A stretch of DNA of 64,000 bases from Blakeslea trispora. Its lineage: Eukaryota > Mucoromycota > Mucoromycetes > Mucorales > Choanephoraceae. The notes beneath the pieces were generated by a model, which made no database searches, was not told the origin of the DNA, and worked only from the letters and a program-made list of their open reading frames with translations. The DNA is taken from the NCBI GenBank assembly GCA_025331445.1, contig JAIWNE010000083.1, forward strand, positions 1-64,000, in the 5' to 3' direction. Made by a program: the position numbers and the translations under genes. Shown here piece after piece: positions 24,058-36,370 of this stretch. Positions within the stretch are counted from its first letter, which is position 1, and each line of letters starts with the position of its first letter.

Positions 24058-24860
24058 GGTGACCTGTTTAAAGATTGAGATGATGAGCTTTTTGTTTCGC
24101 TCTTTTTTTTCCCTGAATATTCTCCCGCTCGTTACCTAGTAATATATATGGTCTCTTGTATATGTATAAATAAAATAGAAAGGAACTTTGGAATATCAGC
24201 TTATTTCCTAGGTTCCGTGTAAGCGTATATATATATTATATACACTGTTTATATACAGTCCGCTTTGTTGAAAGGAGTAAATCCGAACAAAAAAATTAAA
24301 ATAAAGAGAGAGTAGCGGATAGACTATGCTTCAAACATAGACACAATTAATGTATTCCAAGCGCGTATGCATTCAGAGTCCGGTCAAAAGTCTTTTAGGC
24401 GGGGCTACTGTGTGGAAGGACTACTCTGCCGGTAACAAGCAATACAATTGGCTTTTCACGTCCAATAAACGTCGTTTTTGCCATCGCTATATAAAATTAC
24501 TGTCGCTTATTGAAACTTTCATACCTAATGCAATACATAGTTTTCTGCTTTTTGAATCTTTTTTTTCTTCACTGTTTTAACGCTACTGAAAGCCTAACCA
24601 AAAAAGCAAACAAAAGCTACAAGACGTTGAGGTTTTCCTTTAATAGAGAACTTGTCAGGAACCAGACAATGCTTACAAGCTTGTCTAGCCGTGCAAACAG
24701 TGTAAATGGAGAATGATAGTCAAATTATTGAAGTAAATTGTGTCTTCAACCTCTCTTATGCTTAAGTCAAAAACAAAATAGTTTATGCCTTCCAAGACTG
24801 CAAAAACTAAAGCTCATTTGAATGGCAGTACTCTGACTTTAGGAGCATAATATATTGGCG
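24058..24860. other. Intergenic, PI 4-kinase promoter side
   Basis: AT-rich, with an alternating TA palindrome at about 24226-24258. No gene seen; short frames only. Confidence 0.5.
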
Positions 24861-27480
24861 GGGGATAATGTCCAGGAACGGAACGAGAATGATCATGGAA
24901 ACAATTGAATATTCAGTTGAAGATGTAGACATAAAGGAAACTAGCGACACGCTTCCAGATAACAGTGCTTTGATTAAGTATTTTGAGGGAATTAAGGCTT
25001 GTCTAGCAAACGAAAAGTACTCTTCTGAATACCAAAATGATACCTTTATAATTGACCTTTTTTGCTCTTTGAAAGAAAAAGAGCACCAACTATTTGTATA
25101 GGGCACGAGTTTCTCTTTAATGAAAGGCTGTAACAAAAAATCACATGCCCGAAGAATTGTGGATATGTTTTGGTGATTAACAAACAACTCTTTGAAAATA
25201 TGTATACTAATTTATTTTTAAAACTATAGTTGCTTTTATCTTATATCAGTTAGATACAGATGTTGTGATCGAAAATATGGAGCTCCATTCAATGCGCATG
25301 ACTCAGAAATTGTTGAACAGCTTCCGCTTGAACTGTAGGTGGAATCTCTCAAAGGCACTTGCCGACCTTCTCAGACCCTGTATTCGAAACTCAGCTGAAC
25401 CAGAAAGGTTTCAAAAGATACTTTTTGAGCTTCACATGCTTCGTTTGACAGAGTTGAGCTTCAGTATTTGCTCTCTGAGTACAACAAACGAAGTGGGATT
25501 TTTTTTTCGCTTTATGATCAGAAAAGATACGCCGGCTTCGTGCTTACCGGCACATACATTCGAACTGTCTACACGGAAACCACAAAAGTTCTCCAACCAA
25601 GAATCGACAAACATACGATACTTTTGGATGAAAAGATCTTAAAGGGCGATCATTCATTCAAATTCTCAAAGTATATGACCAAAATTGATAAAACAAGTGT
25701 GTTTATTGGTCTCTACACTATGACAAGTGAATATGAAGAAATAGTACACCAAGTATTAGTGCCATCGAAGGCACTACCATATCTGAGGCACTCTTTTGAG
25801 AGAATATGGGAAACATAGTCCGACCATGGGCATCAAATGTCAATCACTTTTTTTACTGGCAATGTGAAGGGTGACCAGTCTTTCGTTGAGGGGATATTTG
25901 AATCCCTTAGAAAGTATAGAACCAGCAGATTTACAAAGGATGAACACTTGAAGCACAGACAGCAGCTATCTTAAATTGCCTAATGATATCAATGTTCTTT
26001 ATTTATGTCATGACTTTCATTTTATGGAGACCTCTCTCAGATATTTGCTCAAGGAGATCAAGTTGTCAACTAAAGATGGAAGCAATGTTGCTGTAGGCTT
26101 TGATGGTGAATGGAGTATTTGTTGCTCTGAAGGAGTAGATAGTTGTAGAGTGGATGTGGTTTAGATGACATTTGCCAAAAATGTTTGTGTACTCCATATC
26201 GACAGATGTTGGACTCCTTACCCATCTCTTTGATGATGATTCTTAATGATGAAAACATAAAGAAGATTGGCTGGCAAGTAGGCGGCGATTTGAGCAAATT
26301 ATCAAAAAGTATATGTGTCAACTGCAAAGGCAAACTTGAGTTGGGATCGTTTCGCTCTTTAAGAAAAGTAGTGCTCAGCGGCGCAATCTCTCTATCAGTT
26401 GTTTCACTCAGTGTGGTTGGAAAACCCATTCAAAAGTCTGATTGAGAGACTCAATGATCCTTAGCAATACTCTCTTCCGAACAGATAAAACACGCTTCCA
26501 TGGATGCTTGGGCTAACTTAGCTATTTACGAAGCAATCAAGGCTATTCCTGAGACTGATTCGCGTATCAATTTGAAGAACTGTATACTAGGAATATATGT
26601 TTCTTCGAAGCCTCGAGATTTGAAACATATGGTTGTCTCCGGTCAAATTGAACAAGTCAAAGGTAACAAGCATGTTGAAAAAGGCTCTTGTCTTTTCAGA
26701 GACTCTGCAGTTTTTGTTTGTTAGGGCTCGTTTTCTGAGCTTGGGTTTGTTACCAGGGTTTCCAATTCTGATTTGATCATAGCAACAAAAAAGGAAGTAC
26801 AAGAAGCTGATAATAGTGTCCATCCTGCAGGTCAAAAGATTGGTGCGAGACAGAATGCACTTGATGTTGCTAGCCTTAACAATTCTGAGAAAAACGCCGA
26901 AGTTGTTGAATCGATCAATGATATGGATGTTATTATTGTTCTAAACGCTGTGTTCTTTGATAGCTCTTCTAATGTTTGTAGAAAGAGCTTCAAGCATGAC
27001 TATAAGTTATTCACTTCCAACTTGAGAATAAGCCATGAATAGTACATGAACAACATGATAACAAACGAGTTCTTACTCGTGCAGTCAAAGATATATTTCG
27101 TTTGAAGGATATGATAAGGCCTTATAAGCAGCACAGTCTTTCAAGGAATTTATTCAAAGATTTAGTGATATCCTTTTTGCTCTGGATGAAAATGACAAGA
27201 GATTGGTTTCAGAAGCATTGACAAAGAACGGAGAAAGCCAGGAAATGAAAGTGAAGTATGACCGCATTGGATTTAGGAAAGAGTCAAACGAAAGATTTGC
27301 TCTCCTGTTATATCTCTGCCAGCGTTAAAATCTCTTTTTCTTTCTTTTTAGGCTGTTGAGGTGCTCCAACTTAGGACACTCTCTTTTTGACAAAGTATGC
27401 TGAGCAAAAAGCTCTAAATAATGCAAATCCAAAAGAAAAAAAAGTTTGGCCATCGTCAAACTTCAGAATTCCTTTCTGGA
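24860..27480 (+). pseudogene. Decayed mobile-element gene: DDE-transposase-like part plus 3'-5' exonuclease-like part
   Basis: Coding-like sequence persists on the + strand for about 2.6 kb but is cut by many stops and shifts. The first half (about 25460-25960) reads VLQPRIDKHTILLDEKILKG then DHSFKFSKYM, followed by IGLYTMTSEYEEIVHQVLVP, TKS-like SKALPYL, GHQMSITFFTGN and KGDQSFVEGIFESL. This layout suits a DDE transposase core: the first Asp in KGDHSFK is kept, and the expected T-D-N is T-G-N here. The second half (about 26060-26720) reads VGFDGEWSI, KIGWQVGGDLSKL and IKHASMDAWANLAIYEAI, matching the D-x-E, D and D motifs of DEDD 3'-5' exonucleases (WRN/RNase D type). The relic continues to about 27340 (LVSEALTKNGESQEMKVKYD). 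I found no terminal repeats, so the element limits are unknown. Confidence 0.55.
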
Positions 27481-28349
27481 ATTTTCATTCTTGTTCCCCC
27501 AGACATATCACCCGAGTCGTGCCTTTTAGTTGATTGAAGGTACAGCCAGTGAAACACTCTTTAAAAATATACAAAAATAGAAGATAGTTCATCAATTGAA
27601 AACTCAATCAGAATACTAGGAAAATACCAATTGTTCTGATACCAGGTCGACAGATTGCTTAACACGAAAAGATAAGAAACGATAAGCATGATAATTCGAG
27701 ACATCAACATTTGCGCTCAAATGCTCCCAATGCTTCTAATATAAATTCCTTTTACGTCCCAATTCAATTTCATGATATCCGGGAATAAGGTAATTAGCAT
27801 GAAACATAACAAGCCGTTTCTTTTTTAAAAAAATATATGCAAATTGATAACAGTATAAAGGGTTTGCCATTGAGTTCAATGGGCACATACATTGCAAAAG
27901 AAAATTGCTTTTCCTCCCCCCCCCTCTCTCTCTCTTTGTTTCTTTGTTGCATGAAATCATTCATTCCAAAGTCGAGTAATCTTTGAGTAGAGTGATTGGC
28001 AATCATGATGAGACGCGTTCTCATAGACTCTTTCTCTGAATATGTCCATATCCATCTTGTTTTATGTTTCACAAATGCACTGAATAGAAATCAAAAAAGG
28101 AAAGAGAGAGAATTATGTCAAATCTTGACATGAATAAAGGAAACAACAGGAAATCCTCTTTCGCTAAAGAAAAAAAAATTATTGGCCTCATCCGAGTTAC
28201 CTGATTGGCTTTTCTAAAAGCCAAGGTGCAGTCCCAGAAGTACGAAAGAAAAGAACAATTTTTGGGTGGCTTGGATTCGATTAAAAAAAATTTGCTGCAC
28301 AGAGCCGCAATGTTTAGTTTCCTCCTCTTTCCTTTTACACATATTCAAT
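27481..28349. other. Intergenic, eS21 promoter region
   Basis: No gene seen. Near 28206-28230 lies an imperfect palindrome (TGGCTTTTCTAAAAGCCA) within the probable promoter of the eS21 gene. Confidence 0.5.
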
Positions 28350-28847
28350 ATGGAGAACTCTGAAGGCCAAGTCATCGATCTTTACATTCCTCGCAAGTGG
28401 TAAATATCTTTCAACATAAGCGAGCCCTGTCAACACTAGACGCGACCTCGTCTTTATCCCCCTCTCTTCCTTTTTTTATTGCTCGAAATGTAACCTTTTT
28501 GTTTTCTCAAACTAGCTCTGCCACCAACCGTCTCATCACTGCCAAGGACCACGCCTCTGTCCAAATCAACATTGCTGACGTTGATGCTGAAGGTCGTGCC
28601 CAAAACACCTTCGCCACCTACGCTTTCTGTGGTTTCCTCCGTAAGGAAGCTGAATCTGACGATGCCCTTAACCGTCTCTCTCAACAAGATGGCTGTAAGT
28701 ATATCTTTTAAGTGTTCGAGTGATAAGAGAGAAAGAGAGAGAGAGAGAAAAAAGAAACAAAGTGGTGACGGATTGTTATACCAGTCAAGATACTTATCTT
28801 ATTTATCTTTTATAGACTTGAAGAACGTCTTCTCTTACCAACAATAA
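28350..28847 (+). CDS. RPS21: 40S ribosomal protein eS21
   Basis: Three exons (28350-28399, 28516-28694, 28816-28847) encode 86 residues, the normal eS21 length. The N-terminus [20 protein letters not shown] and the central [20 protein letters not shown] are close to eS21 across eukaryotes; the C-terminus reads [20 protein letters not shown]. It is a surface protein of the small ribosomal subunit needed for late 18S rRNA maturation. Intron 1 (28400-28515) falls inside the Cys17 codon and has a CT-rich interior. Intron 2 (28695-28815) falls in the Tyr codon of DGYLKN and contains a GA repeat. Introns of 116 and 121 nt are long for this window. Confidence 0.97.
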
Positions 28848-29904
28848 ATTTAAAGAGGGTTGTTTTATAACTTCTTTCAACATTTATTTGTTATTTTTAT
28901 TGATTCAATAAAAATGACAAGGTATTCAAAAACAATGTGTGCTTTCCTTTGTGTACGAATCAAAAAAAAACAGAAAATGTTGTCAATTAGAAAGAGGCTT
29001 AGTTTCTTGAGAAATTATTTCGTTTTTATAATTATTTTTTTATGTTTTGTGTCTTGCATGTGCTTGTAGAGTTTTCTTTATCTATCGGCTTCTTCGCTTC
29101 AGGAGAGAGAGGGGGGGATTACTTTGAGTGAGTTAAATTAAAGTAAAGAGGCAATCAAATTGAATGATGAGCCCTATTTTAAAGATCATTAAGTCTTATG
29201 GAAACACCTGCATAGTGCTACAGTAGTATAAGAATGCCATTTGATAGTATTCGTCTGCTTAGCATCACCAGTCATTTCCCTCTATTTAACAATAAACATA
29301 GTTGCATTGCAACAACAATAAAGAAGTGGCTGTCCTTTTTTTTATGGCTCTGATTTTAAAAGATAGGATGCTGTCAAAGCACTCATTCTGCATTACAAAG
29401 AGATACCATAAAAAGTAAAAGTGAAAAAAAAAGAAAGAGAAGGAGGGAGGACAGGAGACAATTGCTTCTTTAAAAAGACTATAGTTTCAGTTTGTTTATA
29501 AAGCTCAACTTTAGGTTGGAGCAACCATACTACTTCCACAATGAATAAAAGGAGAGGAAAACTCCAATGCATTTGCTTGATCATTTTGGCCTTAAAATGG
29601 AAACTGTGGACATACTCTGTCTTTATGCATGTATAGAGTGATCTACAGAATAAGGAAACCCTTTTTATCTGCCAGTAGATCATTGTTGTCGAAAAAATAC
29701 CCTGTTTTCCCCCTGTTTTACTAAGGCGTTACTACATTTACATGATCAGTCTAACGCAGAAGGTTACAAGGCATGAAATCATTTACCTGCAGTAAACTGA
29801 GATACAAAAATAAGTTAAGCTGACAAATTCACTTTTTTTTTTATAATAGACAGAGGGAGAGAGGGGGGAAACTGTCTATTCCTCTCGCTTTACTGAAGAC
29901 AACA
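28848..29904. other. Intergenic
   Basis: No gene recognised; short AT-rich frames only. It should contain the eS21 3' UTR and the promoter of the fRMsr gene. Confidence 0.5.
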
Positions 29905-30666
29905 ATGAAGGATATTGTCACCAACACCAACCCTCAACTTTCTAGAAAGGAATTTTATGCTGAACTATTAGAACAAGTCAAGTCTATCTGTGAAGACCAA
30001 ACATTCTGGGTAAACCTCCTGACATTGTCATTGCTCATGCTGTCAAAAGCTCATGTGTCAAATTTATATCTATATTATAAAGGTCACCAACCTCTCTAAT
30101 GTCTCCACCGTCGTCTACCATGGCTTGATTTCCTTGGAGCATTTCCAACAAAAACCCATCAACTGGTGTGGCTTTTACATCACCAACCCTAAAAATGAAA
30201 AGCAATTGATTCTTGGTCCTTTCCAAGGAAAGGTAAGCATTTATCATGTTTGTTCGATTTAACATATAGACTAAACCAAGCCTAGGTTGCATGTACTTTG
30301 ATTCCCTTTGGCAAAGGTGTATGTGGTACTGCTGCTGAGACAAAACAATCGCAGCTTGTTCGCGATGTGCATGAATTTCCTGGCCATATTGCTTGTGACT
30401 CAGCTTCTAATTCTGAGGTTGTTATCCCAATGATCAAAGATGGTGTAAGTACTTTTTTTTAATCTATGAACTCTAAAGCATACATACACACACACGTACA
30501 CACAAAGAAAAAAAAAGGAGGGTTGACTAATTGAATGTGTTCATAGCGTGTACTTGGTGTACTTGATATTGATTGTGAAAAAGTGGAAGGTTTTACTGCA
30601 GAGGATAGAGATGGCTTAGAAGCCATTGCTGCTGCTGTTGTCGATAGTTGTGAATGGCCTCAATAA
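29905..30666 (+). CDS. Free methionine-(R)-sulfoxide reductase (GAF domain)
   Basis: Four exons (29905-30009, 30083-30232, 30286-30444, 30547-30666) encode 177 residues, the usual fRMsr length. The enzyme reduces free methionine-R-sulfoxide in the cytosol using thioredoxin. The GAF fold is clear: NWCGFYIT near the middle, then VACTLIPFGKGVCGTAAETK and PGHIACDSASNSEVVIPM, and the ending VLGVLDIDCEKVEGFTAEDR. The three conserved redox cysteines are Cys88, Cys98 and Cys122, with spacing identical to the yeast protein (91, 101, 125 from memory). All introns are GT-AG, and the frame is continuous. The first ATG after an AG-rich leader is used. Confidence 0.95.
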
Positions 30667-31009
30667 ACATGATCATGAGTCAAATCATCATAATGAACCC
30701 CTCTCCTTAAATTCATCTAGATATAGTTTATATAAAGAAAAACAAAAAGAGAGGGAAAATACTTTTTTTTCTTTTGTACGCTTCTTTCATACTCTATTGT
30801 AATAACAACTATATTACAAACCATTTAAGCATCTTTCTCTCTCCCCTTTTTTTTTGTCTCTTGTTTTGCTCATTATTTCTAGTGATTTTACTCCTTGATG
30901 GAATTGAATACTTTGAATTGATATCTGTGAATCGCTTTATCTCTCTCTTTTTCTCTCTCTCCCTCTCTCTCTCTCTCTTTTTTTTTTTTTTCTTTTGTAA
31001 ATTTGTATC
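30667..31009. other. Intergenic with CT-rich leader
   Basis: Gap between the fRMsr stop and the next start. It ends in a long CT/T tract (about 30943-30992), typical of 5' leaders here. No gene seen. Confidence 0.5.
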
Positions 31010-31978
31010 ATGGTAACTTCATCTGAATTGGCACTTGTAGACTTTCCATTAGATAAAGAACAGGTAAAATAACAAGAAAGATAAATGTTTTGTTTAAAAG
31101 AAGAAAATGTAAATATTTGACAGCATTTTCTTTCCTATCTTTGTGATGATGGTTATCTAGAGACAACGCATGCACAAAAAGAAGATTCATTAAACGAGTC
31201 TATACCTTCCCTATACCAATCGGATAAAACTACAGATACCGAAGACGAAGAAGACGATACATTCTGTAAGGCTACCAAGATACCCGTAGCAACAGATTCC
31301 ACCTTGGTTGAACCTTATTCGCCCCAACTGGACTTTAGTCTGATGGCTGATCAAGACTCAGAAGCCCCACCACTTTCTTCCCAAGACAAACAATCTCGAT
31401 TCAAAGTTGTCTTTCAACGACTGAGAGGTATTGCTATGAGTAACAGTACACATCAGGACGAAAGCGACGATTTTGCTTACTTTGATGAACCTTATACCAA
31501 GCGTAGTCTGGTTAGCAACCATCATCTGAATAGTGTGGTGCCTGCCGGTTCAAAACCTTCTGTTTTTCATCGATCTCTGACCGACAAGATAAAAGCTAAA
31601 TTCAGATTAAGAGAAGGACAATACTCGTTTCAGCTACCACGTTCAATCTCATCCTCCTCCATGCAACCATTAAACAAAAAGAAATATAGCTTCTCAAACA
31701 TGTCAAGGTCGTTTTCTTCTTATTACCTCTCGCCTCTACGTCAAACAAGTCATGAATCTGACCCGAGCCAGCCCAAGATGGTTCGGTTTGCTAAATCACC
31801 TACAGTGAACGAAACTTACTCTAAATCAGAATACGATCGTCAATGTGATCCGGATGCTGTTTGCGCAAGATTAACACCTACGCTTGCACAACAGATTAAA
31901 GAAGAACTAAATACTTTCAAGTTGTATGAAATGCAAGTTCATGAATACAGTAGAGCACATACACATTTCTTCCTCTAA
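31010..31978 (+). CDS. Bni4-like protein with C-terminal PP1-docking region
   Basis: Two exons (31010-31063, 31124-31978) encode 302 residues. Most of the protein is Ser-rich and disordered. The last 70 residues are compact: KMVRF at about 236-240 is an RVxF-type protein phosphatase 1 docking motif, followed by ETYSKSEYDR, then ARLTPTLAQQIKEELNTFKL and EMQVHEYSRAHTHFF. This order (VxF, ETYSK-EYDR, LTP-AQ-IKEELN-FK-EM-VH-S--THFF) resembles the C-terminal end of fungal Bni4-type PP1 targeting subunits, which place phosphatase at the bud neck for chitin synthesis. A second VxF-like site is KVVF (about 112-115). The yeast protein is far longer, so the identity applies to the terminal motif only. 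Assignment is from memory of the motif. Confidence 0.6.
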
Positions 31979-32679
31979 ACAACACATATCTAATAATAAT
32001 AAAAATGTCAGAATTATTGAATAGACAATAACAGCTTCCCCTCTCTCCCTTGCTTCTCTTTTATATAATAATAGAATGCTTGTTGTGAGTATGATGTTAA
32101 TTTTGATTTATTGGTTTATTTTAGACGAACAAAAAAAATGAGAAAAAGGAGAATGAAAGAAAAATATAATAAATGTATATATAATGAATTGTGTTAGATG
32201 TATGTATAAAAATCACAATTTACAGTTCCAGTATTCGATTTTGATTTGAAGGGAGGAGAGGACGAGAGGAGAAGAGGGTTGAAGATGTATATTATACACA
32301 ATTACATAAGGTAATGTGTCTACAAAAGTTCTTATTGATTAGTAGAGCATACTAAATATATATACGAAAGAAAAGAAATATATATGAGGAGAGGGGGGAA
32401 TGGGGAGGGAGATGGGGGGAATATATAATCACACACAGAAAATATAATAACAGAGCTATTTTAGGGAAGAGAGAGAGATAGAGGAGATGTACATATGTAG
32501 AAAGATAAATAGAAATAAGACATATGATCCTTTTTGTTAGAAAGAAATCACAAGGGAAGGGAAAGGGAAATAAATAACAGAGAAGATAGATACATATATA
32601 GTAAAAGGAAAGGACCAATAACTTTCAGAAATAAACTGGTTTGGGGTTGAAAAAAATAAAATAAAAAGAGGGGGGAAGT
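31979..32679. other. Intergenic between convergent genes
   Basis: Purine/AT-rich sequence holding the 3' ends of the Bni4-like (+) and ankyrin (-) genes; AATAAA-like signals are frequent. No coding frame. Confidence 0.5.
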
Positions 32680-33657
32680 TTAAGCGACCATTATGTCGGG
32701 TGGTTTTTTGAGTCGAGTCAATGGGATGCATTGGTTTGGTTGTACAATGGTGTCTGATCTGACCTGGTTCTGAGCACAAGTCAATAATATTTTGTTGAAA
32801 CACAATAACCATTGGTAACAAACGACCCTTTCCATATCAGTCAAACCTGTTTTCATCTCAACTGGTTCAAGTGACTCAACTGAACAGATGTGATTGTCGA
32901 TAGATTCTTTTGTCTGCACCAAAGTGTCCATGGCTGACGGTAGGATTGGTAAAGTGACTTCTTTCGCTTCCATCGGGATGGGTTCCTTCTTTTCTCGACT
33001 GGGTACTTTGTTGTTGTCCAAAATCTTGTCTTTCTCAGCATGAAAAATAGGTGATGGTAGTGTGACATCAGATTCTCTCATTGAAAAGACCTTCAAGATA
33101 ACATGATCATCCAGACAGCACTCCACAGCCTGTTTCTTTCTTCTGTTAAGCACATCAGAAGCGCAACCTAGCTCCAACAAAAGTTTGACTACTTGAGGAC
33201 GCTTTAGAAACGAAGCCAGATGAAGCGAGGAGTTTCCCTGACCCCAGATATGATTGACATAATGCTTGAGTTCCGAGGGAGAGGCATGAAGCTTGAGTTG
33301 GTTTAAAAGGGTGATGACCATGGATTCTGAGCTGACGAGAAGAGCAAGTTGAAGTGAATTGAGATCAGTGAAGGACTTGCCTAGATAGAGCATGGATTCT
33401 CTCGAAGTCAACCGAATGATCTTGTGTTGTTGAGAAGGAGGATAGAGAGCAGCATCATTCGAAACCCTTGAGGTCAAGGCAACACGGACAATGTGTTCTA
33501 ATCGAGCATCTTTGAAGAATTTGATTAGTTCTTTCTTGTTATCGCCCTTGATGATCGTCTGGAGCGTTCGCCATAGCTTTGCTGGAGAGCAACAGTTGGA
33601 TGAATTGCAACCTTTATGAGGAGCATTTGCATTGGGCTGCCCAGTCTCACGTGCCAT
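32680..33657 (-). CDS. Ankyrin-repeat protein
   Basis: Intronless frame of 325 residues starting at ATG 33657 (an upstream TTG is in frame but unneeded). The N-terminus is Cys/Asn-rich (HKGCNSSNCCSPAKLWRTLQ). The central part has ankyrin-like helices: TDLNSLQLALLVSSESMVIT, then GQGNSSLHLASFLKRPQVVK and LLLELGCASDVLNRRKKQAV. At least two repeats are recognisable, the second the clearest. The C-terminal third is low complexity and then a Cys/Trp-containing helix (MERVVCYQWLLCFNKILLTC). Fungal relatives of this layout are usually annotated only as ankyrin proteins; partner and function are unknown. Confidence 0.75.
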   Translation of the reverse strand: MARETGQPNANAPHKGCNSSNCCSPAKLWRTLQTIIKGDNKKELIKFFKDARLEHIVRVALTSRVSNDAALYPPSQQHKIIRLTSRESMLYLGKSFTDLNSLQLALLVSSESMVITLLNQLKLHASPSELKHYVNHIWGQGNSSLHLASFLKRPQVVKLLLELGCASDVLNRRKKQAVECCLDDHVILKVFSMRESDVTLPSPIFHAEKDKILDNNKVPSREKKEPIPMEAKEVTLPILPSAMDTLVQTKESIDNHICSVESLEPVEMKTGLTDMERVVCYQWLLCFNKILLTCAQNQVRSDTIVQPNQCIPLTRLKKPPDIMVA

Positions 33658-34546
33658 AGGTGATAGCAAGAGTAAAGATGGTTTAAACCTTTTTTTTTTT
33701 TTATAAAATCTAGATAATAACTGTCTGTGTTTCTATTTCAATAAAAAAAAAAAGAGTTGAAGAAAGATAAAATAAAATCATAAACATATTCAAAGCATTT
33801 TATAGAATATCTTAGTTTAGTAGGTTCTCATAACAAACAAACAGATCATTCTCCTTAAAAAAAAAAAAGAGAAAGAAAACTTGAAACTCTGTTATCTATT
33901 CAAGGTTCTAGGCAAGGAAAAACAGAAAAAATATTGGATCTTTTTTTTATCTCTCTCTTTCTTTCTCTCTTGTTTTTTTTTCTTTTAGTAAAAACACATT
34001 GATATAGAAATATGAAGCCTGACAATTGCTGCAGATGATCGTGATATGCGATCTCTTTTTAGTTTTTGTCCAAACTCCGCCGTCCTAGGCTATGAATTTT
34101 CATATGTGTTTCCTTCTGTTTATGTAATCCAATGCTTAATTGGAAACAACAGAACAGAAACTTGCTTCTTTTTTATTTTCAATCTGTGCTTATTGCTTTT
34201 AAAGTTTTTTTTAACAGCATTCTTTACGAAAAAAAACATAAAGATCTTTGATGATTCATTTTCTATTCAACATGATTACTATTACTTTTTCTTAGAAAAG
34301 AATGGTAGATACAAAGCAAAATGGAGACAAAGTACAGAATACTAAGAAAAAAAAAACTCCCCCTCATAGACTAACAAAAGTGTGTAGATGATGAAGCACT
34401 TGATTTCTCTCTCCCGCAAGATTAGGGTTGTACGGTTTTAAGGGGGGAGATAAGTCATTTTCTTTGTTTGTTTTTATTTATATCTCTTTATATACAATCA
34501 TGTACGTATTGTATATTACAAAAAAGAAAAAGAAAAAGAAAGGAAC
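33658..34546. other. Intergenic
   Basis: AT-rich, with several A/T runs and a CT-rich block at 33950-33985. No gene recognised. Confidence 0.5.
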
Positions 34547-34900
34547 GAAAGTATTCGTGCAATGAAAATAAACAGTTCCGAGCAGAACAAAGAAAGAAAA
34601 ATGAGTGAAAATAGTGCATAAGCAGACGAAGGGCCAGACGAAAAACAAAAAAACTCATGCAAGGCATACGGAAAGAACTTGCTTTTTGGACCATCTCTAT
34701 CTATGTGTGTGTGTGTCTTTCTCTCTCTCTTTTAGTTTATTGTTTTGTCTTGCTCTGCTTTTTCTTTCTTTCTTTGTTTTGGACAATCTACCATTACAGC
34801 TCGAGATATTCACAAACCGGAGCTGGAAGATTCCAACCTTTTTGTTGGACAAAGTCATTTTTATGATCACAACGTCAATCGACTATTCTCGAAAATAAGG
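34547..34900 (+). repeat. Left arm of long inverted repeat
   Basis: Inverted relative to 36371-36647. It is longer than the right arm because of extra segments at about 34593-34645 and 34798-34835. Confidence 0.8.
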
Positions 34901-36370
34901 GTCGGGAAGCAGAATATTATTTAGAAAAAAGAAAGCATCATGGAGCAGATGCAGATCGACATTTGACAGTCTTCCATGTATAAGATGAATTGAATATCTG
35001 ATTGAAGTCATCTTGTTTCAAGAAATTTGGCAAAAGAACATATGAAACTCTTTAATTGACGGAACTTTTCAAGTTGTCATTGCCACTTTTGATATTTTTG
35101 AGTGTGATGAAATATGTTTTCTATTAAATCTGTAATAAAGGTATTGGTTGATTGATCAAACAAAGTATAGGGCATTAAGTATTATTTGCCCAGATGATTC
35201 GACTAATAATTCATTCATAATATTACTAATTGTCGTTTCTTTAATACCGTCGAATGATTCAAGATTGTCATTCTTTTCTTTAATACCAACATTAAAGATT
35301 AACTAGATATGGTCTGAATCTTTTGCCTTTTTCCTCATACCTAATTTTAGATTATGTAAAATATGGCGTTCCATATGTCAAAACTCATAATAACTACCAT
35401 GCGTATATTAGACTTCGAGTAAGATTTCCAAATGGCTTGAACATAAGGATGAATGCTTCGCAACAAACACTTTGCTCATCAGTTATTATTCAATCTATGT
35501 GTTTTGCAACTTGAAACGAAATTCATCATTTGAATGTTATATGGATCTCTTTAACAACTCTCAACAAGACTACCAAGTTTTTTTATGAACAAGTATTCAA
35601 CATTAAAAACATGCGACTGACCAAAGTACTTCTTTAACTTCCAAATTTAGATTTTTATCAAATTCATCACTAACTTGCTCTCCAAAGTATGCAACAGCAT
35701 ATTCAGTTGCTTCATTATCGCTTAAAGATATGTTATTGGTGCAAGTAAGTATATCGCACCTAAAAAAAATCCGAAAGGGCTATAATGGGAATAAAATCAA
35801 ATAGGCTTTCATCCAATGATTCAATTTAAAAGAGAATCTTAGTACAGAAATGAATGTTATCTAAAAAAAACAGTGATCTTTATAACTCATCGGTCTTCTT
35901 GAATTAATAGTCTTTTGGTTTTTTGATTCTATCTACAAATAATTTTTTTTAGAAAAAAAAAAGAGTATACTCAAACATCATTATTCAACTTTCCTCCTTC
36001 ACTGAATAGAAGAATGTAATACCTTGCACACTTCTTTTTTTTTTTCAATCAAGACTCATGTAACAGCTGCTGTAAGGTTTATGAAATTGCTTTGTGTTGT
36101 AGACACCCAAGCCAAGTCGAAACCCTTTGAACAAAAACAAGCATTTGTTGTTTGTGTCTTGTTCTAGACTCAAATTACACATACCTTTAGTTACGGGCAT
36201 AGTAGTCTAAACATGATGTATTAGGTGCTAATCTCAAGACTAATTAAACATTTTGTTTAAGATCATCGTATATGGATATATAGTAAATCTTATCGTACTT
36301 ACCTTTTGGGATGTCAAACAACGTTCATTCCCAATTGAAAAGATAAAGTCTACCCATCAGAATTTTTTCT

